Source of the DNA: Achromobacter spanius
GTDB lineage: Bacteria; Pseudomonadota; Gammaproteobacteria; Burkholderiales; Burkholderiaceae_B
Assembly: GCF_003994415.1 (NCBI RefSeq)
Contig: NZ_CP034689.1
Span: 6,076,001 to 6,140,000 of the forward strand
Length of the DNA: 64,000 bases
Reading direction: 5' to 3'
Shown here: piece after piece, positions 58,718-64,000 of the stretch
Numbering within the stretch: the stretch's first letter is position 1
Layout: every line of letters begins with the position of its first letter
The notes under the pieces: model-generated
Told to the model about the DNA's origin: nothing
The model's database searches: none
Seen by the model: only the letters and a program-made list of their open reading frames with translations
Position numbers and translations under genes: made by a program

Positions 58718-60355
58718 TCACCCCAACCTTTCCCTCCGCAACCGCACCCCCGCCCGCTCCCGATCCCACGTCCCATCCGCCAAGCCCTCGCTGCGCAACA
58801 CATGCTTTTGCAGCTTGCCGCTGGCCGTCTTCGGCAATTCCTCCACCACCCTGACATACCTCGGCACCATGTAATGCGGCACCCGCTCGGCCAGCCAGGC
58901 AACCAACTCGGCCGGCTCCACCTGCCCGCCCTCAACCGCCGTCACCACCGCCAGCACATCATCCTCACCGTGCTCGCTGGGCACCGCCACGGCCACCGCT
59001 TCCCGCACCGCCGGATACGCGCAAATCTCCCCCTCAAGCTCGAACGACGAGATGTTCTCGCCGCGCCGACGGATCACGTCCTTCAAACGATCAACAAAGA
59101 AAAACGTGCCATCCGCCTCGCGCCGAAACGCATCCCCTGTGTGGAACCAGCCGTTGCGCATGGACGCGGCGGTGGCTTCGGCGTTGCGGTAATAGCCTGA
59201 AAACAGCGCCCAGGGGCGATGCGAACGGATCAGCAATTCGCCCACCTGGCCGTCCGGCAACGCGCGGTCTTGCGCATCACCCACGCGCAACTCGAACCAG
59301 GGCCTGGGCTTGCCGCAGTGCCCGGCTTCGGTCAGACCCGGCCCCGCGCTTAGCGGGCTGGCGATTTCGGTCATGTTGTAGACCGTGTACAGGTCCACCC
59401 CAAAGCGCGCCTGAAACGCGGGCGCGTCTTCGCCAAACGGCACGATGAAGGCACGGCGCAGGGTGTGTTCGCGATCGCGCGGCGATGGCGGCTGCTTGAG
59501 CAGGAAGTTGGCCATCACGCCCAGCAGCAGCACGACCGTGCTTTGGGTGTCGCGGATGGCGTCCCAGAATTCGGCGGTGCGGAACTCCGGCACCATGGCG
59601 ATGGACCCGCCATAAGCCAGCATGGCGTACACGTACAGGGTGCTGCCGCAATGGAAGATGGGGCCCGCGATCATGCAGCGGTCTTCCGGCGTGATGCAGT
59701 CGAAGGCGTCCGGCCCCATCGTGTAGAGCTGCACATAGGACGTCACCACGCCCTTGGACAGCCCAGTGGTGCCGGACGTGTACATGATGGACTGCGTATC
59801 CCAGGGTTCGATGGGCGACTCGGTGGCCAGCAGATCCGGCGCGGGGTCGCCCGCTTCATCCGCGAGCGGCGCAAACGACACGCCGGCCGGCGGCTCGGAC
59901 GGCCTGGACGACGTACCGCCATCGCCTTCGCCCGTGAGCAGCACCTGGCGCAGCGCCCCGGGCGGCAGTTCCTGCAAGCGCCCCACCAGCGCCCGGTGCG
60001 CCAGCATCAGCGAGGCTTGCGCGTTTTCCAGCACATGGGCCAGCGGGCGGCCGCGCAGCGCGGTGTTCAGCGGCACGTACACCGCGCCCAGATAGTTGAT
60101 GGCGAACCAGCTGACCAGCAGCTCCGGCCCATTGCCCATCCAGCACAGCACGCGGTCGCCCTGCTTCACGCCGGCACGCCGCAGCGTCGCGGCCCGGCGG
60201 CGCACCTGCGCCAGCGTCTGGGCATAAGTCCAGCCAGGGCCCTGGTGAAACTGGACGAAGATTCTGTCCGGTATCTTTTTTGCTTGCGCTTCCAGCAGAT
60301 AGCGCAGCACGCACGCTTGGCGTTCGGGAACGGCCGCTGCAGCCTCGTCGTTCAT
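58718..60355 (-). CDS. Acyl-CoA ligase, AMP-binding family
   Basis: The product has 545 residues. Seen: the P-loop MYTSGTTGLSKGVVTSY near residue 215, the AMP motif YTVYNMTEIASP, HTGDAFR with the ribose-binding Asp, DRLKDVIRRRGENISSFELE and the catalytic Lys in LPKTASGKLQKHVL. It makes an acyl-CoA from an acid, ATP and CoA. ATG 60355 follows GAGGAGA; an upstream frame of 29 residues was rejected. It shares a divergent region with the enoyl-CoA hydratase gene. Confidence 0.92.
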   Translation of the reverse strand: MNDEAAAAVPERQACVLRYLLEAQAKKIPDRIFVQFHQGPGWTYAQTLAQVRRRAATLRRAGVKQGDRVLCWMGNGPELLVSWFAINYLGAVYVPLNTALRGRPLAHVLENAQASLMLAHRALVGRLQELPPGALRQVLLTGEGDGGTSSRPSEPPAGVSFAPLADEAGDPAPDLLATESPIEPWDTQSIMYTSGTTGLSKGVVTSYVQLYTMGPDAFDCITPEDRCMIAGPIFHCGSTLYVYAMLAYGGSIAMVPEFRTAEFWDAIRDTQSTVVLLLGVMANFLLKQPPSPRDREHTLRRAFIVPFGEDAPAFQARFGVDLYTVYNMTEIASPLSAGPGLTEAGHCGKPRPWFELRVGDAQDRALPDGQVGELLIRSHRPWALFSGYYRNAEATAASMRNGWFHTGDAFRREADGTFFFVDRLKDVIRRRGENISSFELEGEICAYPAVREAVAVAVPSEHGEDDVLAVVTAVEGGQVEPAELVAWLAERVPHYMVPRYVRVVEELPKTASGKLQKHVLRSEGLADGTWDRERAGVRLRRERLG

Positions 60356-60480
60356 CAACAGTCTCCTCGTCTTGGTTTTTGCCTTATTTTTCATGACTTC
60401 CTGACGGCTATCCAGCATTGATGGATACGGACTTACCCGCACCCCGCGTGGGGAAGCATCCGGGAAGCCTTGCGGCTTTC

Positions 60481-60498
60481 AACATACTTGGTAGTATA
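60481..60498. promoter_or_regulatory. TetR-type operator, copy 2
   Basis: AACATACTTGGTAGTATA lies 37 bp before the enoyl-CoA hydratase start and 126 bp before the divergent acyl-CoA ligase start. The sequence and the symmetric ATAC/GTAT core match copy 1 at 57882-57899. Confidence 0.8.
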
Positions 60499-60534
60499 TC
60501 GATCAAATTCTTCAAAACAAGCGCGGAAAATCCC

Positions 60535-61290
60535 ATGAGCATGGTTTCAATCGAACGTGACGATGGCGTGGCCGTGGTGCGTTACGACCGGGGCGGCAAG
60601 GCCAATGCATTGAACCTGGCGGCAATGGACGCATTGATCGATGCCGCCAGCGAGCTTGCGCGCGACGAGCACATCCGCGCCGTGGTGCTGACCGGCACGC
60701 CGGCCGTCTTCAGCGCCGGCATCGACCTGAAAGACCCTGCCCTGTGGACCCACGACGATCCCTTGTCCACGCAGCGCGCACTGGCGCGCGGCGAAGCACT
60801 GTGCCGCGCGTGGGCCGAACTGCCGCAAGCCACTCTTGCCGCCATTGAAGGCCCGGCCGTCGGCGGCGGCGCGGTGCTGGCGCTGGCGTGCGACTGGCGC
60901 GTGTTTTCCAATACCGCCTTTGTGCGCCTGCCCGAAGTGCGGCTGGGTCTGCCGCTGGCCTGGGGCGGCCTGCCCCGGCTGGCCAGCCTGGTCGGCCCCG
61001 CGCGCGCCAAGCGGGCGCTCTTCACCGACCTGCAACTGGACGCCGATACCGCCCACGCCTGGGGCCTGGCGGATTCGGTGGCTGCCGCGGGCGATGCCCT
61101 GCACGCCGCCATGGCCTTGGCACGCGACGCCGCCGCCTGCCCGCCGCTGGCGCTGCGCCTGAGCAAACGCGCCATCGACGCCCAATTCGACGCGAGCCGC
61201 CTGGCGCACGCGCAGACCGATCAGTTTCTGTTGTGCCATCTGCTGTCCCAACCCATCGCCGTATCGCCACCGCCGCAAAGATCCGCGTAA
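60535..61290 (+). CDS. Enoyl-CoA hydratase/isomerase family protein
   Basis: The product has 251 residues. Seen: oxyanion-hole segment AVFSAGIDLKDPA near residue 55 and AAIEGPAVGGGAVLALACDW near residue 100, where GPAVGGG is the crotonase consensus position. The usual catalytic Glu after this (GLPLAWGGLPRLASLVG) is replaced by hydrophobic residues in place of the crotonase pattern, so isomerase or hydrolase activity cannot be excluded. ATG 60535 has GGA upstream. It lies just after the TetR-type operator. Confidence 0.88.
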   Translation: MSMVSIERDDGVAVVRYDRGGKANALNLAAMDALIDAASELARDEHIRAVVLTGTPAVFSAGIDLKDPALWTHDDPLSTQRALARGEALCRAWAELPQATLAAIEGPAVGGGAVLALACDWRVFSNTAFVRLPEVRLGLPLAWGGLPRLASLVGPARAKRALFTDLQLDADTAHAWGLADSVAAAGDALHAAMALARDAAACPPLALRLSKRAIDAQFDASRLAHAQTDQFLLCHLLSQPIAVSPPPQRSA

Positions 61291-61318
61291 ACAGCGGACG
61301 CCCACCTGGAGGAAAGAC

Positions 61319-62578
61319 ATGAACCATTACCTACGCGCCCTGCTCATTGCCGGGGCATTCACCGTGCCGACCGCGCACGCGCAGTCCGACAAGCCCATCC
61401 GCATCGGCGTCCTGACCGATCTGTCCGCCATGAACGCCGACCTGTCCGGGCAAGGCTCGGTGGAAGCCGCCCGCATGGCCGTGGAAGACTTCGGTCCGAC
61501 GGTGCTGGGCCGCAAGATTGAAGTCATTGCCGGCGACCACCAAAACAAGGCGGACGTGGGTTCGGCCACCGCGCGTCGCTGGATCGATCAGGAAAACGTG
61601 AAGGCCATCGTCGACGTGCCCACCTCGTCCGTGGCGCTGGCGGTGCAGGAAATCACGCGCACCGCCAACATCGCGTTCCTGGCGTCAACGGCCGGCAGCT
61701 CGGACCTGACCGGCAAGGCCTGCTCGCCCTCTACCGCGCAATGGACCTACGACACCTATGCGCTGGCCAACGGCACGGGCCGCGCGCTGACCGAGTCCGG
61801 CATGAAGAAGTGGTACTTCCTGACCGCCGACTACGCCTTCGGCCACGCCTTGCAGGCCGATACCGAAAACGCCGTCAAAAAAGCGGGCGGCCAGACCTTG
61901 GGCTCGGTCAAGCATCCGCGCGCGTCGAACGACTTTTCGTCATTCCTCTTGCAAGCCCAGGCGTCCAAGGCCGAGATCGTGGCGCTGGCCAATTCGTCGG
62001 GCGACACCACCATGGCGATCAAGCAGGCCAATGAATTCGGCCTGATCCAGGGTGGGCAAAAACTGGCCGGGTTGCTCATGTTCATTACCGACGTGGACGG
62101 CGTGGGGCTGGAACAGGCGCAAGGCCTGGTGTTGACCAGCGGGTTCTATTGGGACATGGACGAGCGCACGCGCGCGTGGTCCAAGCGCTACGCCGAACGG
62201 ATGAAGGGACGCGTGCCGACGATGGCGCAGGCAGGCGTCTATTCCGCCGTGCTGACCTTTCTGAACGGCGTGAAGGAAAGCGGCAAGCTGGAAGGCGACG
62301 CGGTGATGAAGCAGATTCGCGGCATGAAGATCGACGACATGTTCGCGCGCAATGCCTATCTGCGCGAAGACGGCCGCCTGGTGCACGACATGTACCTGGT
62401 CGAAGTGAAGAAGCCGTCGGAATCCAAGGCGCGCTGGGACTACTTCAAGATCCTGCGCACCATTCCCGGTGACAACGCCTTCCGTCCGCTGGACCAGGGC
62501 GGGTGCCCCTTGGTGGCGTCAAAGTCCGTGGCTTCGAAACCCGTGGCTTCCGCATCCGCCCCCACCGCATCCAAATAG
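61319..62578 (+). CDS. ABC transporter substrate-binding protein, branched-chain-type (LivK-like)
   Basis: The product has 419 residues. Signal peptide at residues 1-21 (LLIAGAFTVPTAHAQ). Seen: IRIGVLTDLSAMNADLSGQG, VIAGDHQNKADVGSATARRW and FLTADYAFGHALQADTENAV, the type-I receptor layout of Leu/Ile/Val and aromatic/fatty-acid receptors. It follows the hydratase gene by 28 bp with GGAGGA before the ATG, so it is in the acyl-CoA regulon by position. No permease or ATPase genes are adjacent. The C-terminal tail (SKSVASKPVASASAPTASK) is a simple Ala/Ser/Lys repeat. Confidence 0.9.
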   Translation: MNHYLRALLIAGAFTVPTAHAQSDKPIRIGVLTDLSAMNADLSGQGSVEAARMAVEDFGPTVLGRKIEVIAGDHQNKADVGSATARRWIDQENVKAIVDVPTSSVALAVQEITRTANIAFLASTAGSSDLTGKACSPSTAQWTYDTYALANGTGRALTESGMKKWYFLTADYAFGHALQADTENAVKKAGGQTLGSVKHPRASNDFSSFLLQAQASKAEIVALANSSGDTTMAIKQANEFGLIQGGQKLAGLLMFITDVDGVGLEQAQGLVLTSGFYWDMDERTRAWSKRYAERMKGRVPTMAQAGVYSAVLTFLNGVKESGKLEGDAVMKQIRGMKIDDMFARNAYLREDGRLVHDMYLVEVKKPSESKARWDYFKILRTIPGDNAFRPLDQGGCPLVASKSVASKPVASASAPTASK

Positions 62579-62596
62579 TTTTGCTTGCTTGCGTTT

Positions 62597-62630
62597 GGCC
62601 GGCCCCGTGCAAACGGCGCCGGCCTTTTTT
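62597..62630 (+). terminator. Rho-independent terminator with six-T tail
   Basis: GGCCGGC pairs with GCCGGCC and CCG with CGG inside, around a 6-nt loop, followed by six T (62625-62630). It closes the acyl-CoA/receptor transcript. Confidence 0.92.
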
Positions 62631-62664
62631 CGCGCGCGGACACGCCGCCTTTGCTTTCAGCCTG

Positions 62665-62698
62665 GTGTCATTAACCTTTCATTTGCGGCTTCTAGTAT
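62665..62698 (+). promoter_or_regulatory. PHO box and -10 element of phoX-like gene
   Basis: GTGTCATTAACCTTTCAT (62665-62682) has the TGTCA-type direct repeats at 11-bp spacing and matches the PhoB-box consensus CTGTCATAAACCTGTCAT at 15 of 18 positions. TAGTAT at 62693-62698, 10 bp on, suits a -10 box; the PHO box takes the place of the -35. The gene starts 44 bp downstream. Confidence 0.75.
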
Positions 62699-62741
62699 TG
62701 CTCGTCCCATTCAGGCACAGCCCCCATCGCCAGGAATCAAC

Positions 62742-64000
62742 ATGAGCAAATCCATCTCTGACAAGATCGTCCGCAACCCCAGCCAGAGCACCCCTTTCAG
62801 CGAGATCCTGCAAAAGAACCTGTCGCGCCGCATGGTGATGCGCGGTGGTCTTGCCGCCGCCTTCGCGACGATGACCAGCCTTGGCCTGGCCGGCTGTAAC
62901 AGCAGCGACGATGATGATGACGACAACGCCGGCGGTGCACCGACCCCGACGCCTGAAGTCCCGCCGCTCAAGCTCGGTTTCGACTCGCTGTCCACGTCGA
63001 TGACGGATGCTTGCGTCGTGCCGCCAGGCTATGTCGCCCATGTGTTCGCGCCCTGGGGCACGCCGCTGAACGACAACGCGCAGCCCTGGGACCAGAACGG
63101 CAACAACACGTCCAACGATCTGCTCAACTCCATGGGCATGCATCACGACGGCATGCACTTCTTCCCCATCGAAGGCAGCTCCACCGAAGGTCTGCTCGCG
63201 GTCAACCACGAATACATCGACCAGGCCGCCCTGCATCCCGCCGGCCCGACCACGGTTGCCGGCAAGCGCCCCGCGGAAGAAGTGCGCAAGGAAATCAACG
63301 CGCACGGCGTGGCCATTGTGCATGTGCGCCGTGAAAACGGCCGCTGGAACATCGTCAACAACTCGCGCTACAACCGCCGCTTCACGTCGGCCACCGCGAT
63401 GAAGCTGGCCGGCCCCATCGGCGGCACGGATTGGGTCAAGACGCCGTTCTCGCCCAACGGCATGCAAGTGCGCGGCACCAACAACAACTGCGGCAACGGC
63501 TACACGCCGTGGGGCACCTACATCACCGCCGAAGAAAACTGGGCGGCCTGCTTCGTGAACACCGGCGTGCGCCCCGCGCACCAGGTTCGCGTTGGCGTAT
63601 CCGCCGGCCCGGCCGCCCGCTACCAGTGGGAAACCGCCGCGGGCGACCCCACCGAAGTGCTGGGCGAATTCGCGCGTTTCAACGTCACGGAAACGGGCAT
63701 CGACGCCACGCAGGATTGGCGCAACGAAGTCAACGGCTTCGGCTACCTGGTTGAGATCGACCCCTACGACCCCGCCAGCATCGCCACCAAGCGCACCGCC
63801 ATGGGCCGCTTCGCGCACGAAGGCTGCGCCTACAGCAAGCCCGAAGCCGGCAAGCCGCTGGCCTTCTACAGCGGCGACGATTCGCGCTTTGAATACATCT
63901 ACCGCTTCGTGTCCGAAGCGGTGTGGGATCCGAAGGACGCCGAGCGCACCGACCGCCTGGCCGTGGGCGCCAAATATCTGGACAAGGGCACGCTGTACGT
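62742..64000 (+). CDS. phoX: PhoX-family alkaline phosphatase, Tat lipoprotein, 3' truncated by window edge
   Basis: About 419 residues are visible and the frame runs off the right edge. The N-terminus has SRRMVMRGGLAAAF (twin arginine) and LGLAGC (lipobox), so a Tat-exported lipoprotein is likely, followed by six Asp and a Pro-rich linker. Seen later: VNHEYIDQAALHPAG, GTNNNCGNGYTPWGTYITAEENW and FAHEGCAYSKP, the PhoX (DUF839) pattern with Cys and Glu metal-ligand sites. PhoX releases phosphate from organic phosphoesters using Fe and Ca. A PHO box is directly upstream. Confidence 0.9.
   Translation, partial: MSKSISDKIVRNPSQSTPFSEILQKNLSRRMVMRGGLAAAFATMTSLGLAGCNSSDDDDDDNAGGAPTPTPEVPPLKLGFDSLSTSMTDACVVPPGYVAHVFAPWGTPLNDNAQPWDQNGNNTSNDLLNSMGMHHDGMHFFPIEGSSTEGLLAVNHEYIDQAALHPAGPTTVAGKRPAEEVRKEINAHGVAIVHVRRENGRWNIVNNSRYNRRFTSATAMKLAGPIGGTDWVKTPFSPNGMQVRGTNNNCGNGYTPWGTYITAEENWAACFVNTGVRPAHQVRVGVSAGPAARYQWETAAGDPTEVLGEFARFNVTETGIDATQDWRNEVNGFGYLVEIDPYDPASIATKRTAMGRFAHEGCAYSKPEAGKPLAFYSGDDSRFEYIYRFVSEAVWDPKDAERTDRLAVGAKYLDKGTLY

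Overview
The window is a 64 kb piece of a GC-rich chromosome from a metabolically versatile betaproteobacterium. The three tripartite-tricarboxylate (Bug-type) receptors without membrane partners, the density of small catabolic operons each with its own transporter and regulator, and the overall protein style suggest the Alcaligenaceae (Achromobacter/Bordetella group). This is inferred from gene content, because no rRNA or tRNA gene is present. Gene density is high. The only gene-free stretch above 300 bases is 8424-8789, which carries a large nested palindrome. I see no CRISPR array, prophage, insertion sequence or replication origin.

Layout. 1-5876: a plus-strand operon with a LuxE-like acyl-protein synthetase (cut by the window edge), a LuxC-like acyl-CoA reductase, a nitrate/sulfonate/taurine-type ABC importer and an SDR enzyme whose catalytic Lys is an Arg. 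5919-8423: a large MscS channel. 8790-17233: an Lrp regulator with a divergent RhtA-like exporter, a Bug receptor, a hydroxypyruvate-isomerase/OtnI paralogue, a ZnuD-like TonB receptor behind a Zur-like operator, a RelE/ParE-type toxin-antitoxin pair with a perfect 20-bp operator palindrome, and a VOC protein. 16184-24049: a polyamine-type ABC importer in one minus-strand operon with two metal-dependent amidohydrolases and a CobW-family metallochaperone GTPase. 24312-28629: a DUF2817/M14-like hydrolase and an MFS carrier divergent from a LysR regulator, then a FadR-type regulator.

28610-34884 encodes the D-erythronate/L-threonate pathway (otnC, otnI, denD, ltnD, otnK) followed by an amino-acid-type permease. 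A terminator-like hairpin covers the otnC ribosome-binding site. 35112-39801 is a second catabolic set: MFS carrier, amidohydrolase, Bug receptor, beta-hydroxyacid dehydrogenase and carboxymuconolactone-decarboxylase-like protein. It is divergent from a complete branched-chain-type ABC importer (39999-44544), which is followed by a GntR regulator, an alpha/beta hydrolase with an SCP2-like N-terminus and a metallo-beta-lactamase-fold lactonase-like enzyme. Two FadR-type operators and a near-consensus sigma-70 promoter lie in the shared control region.

47481-52462 is a minus-strand operon with a HisD-type polyol/sulfo-polyol dehydrogenase, an SDR, a LacI regulator, a Bug receptor and a HpcH/HpaI aldolase; a perfect 16-bp palindrome lies in front of it. 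53064-61290 encodes acyl-CoA catabolism (thiolase, aldehyde dehydrogenase, thioesterase, SDR, MaoC hydratase, TetR regulator, acyl-CoA ligase, enoyl-CoA hydratase). The same 18-bp palindromic operator occurs in both divergent control regions, so these genes look like one TetR regulon. The window ends with a branched-chain-type binding protein, a strong intrinsic terminator, and a PHO-box-controlled PhoX phosphatase cut by the right edge.
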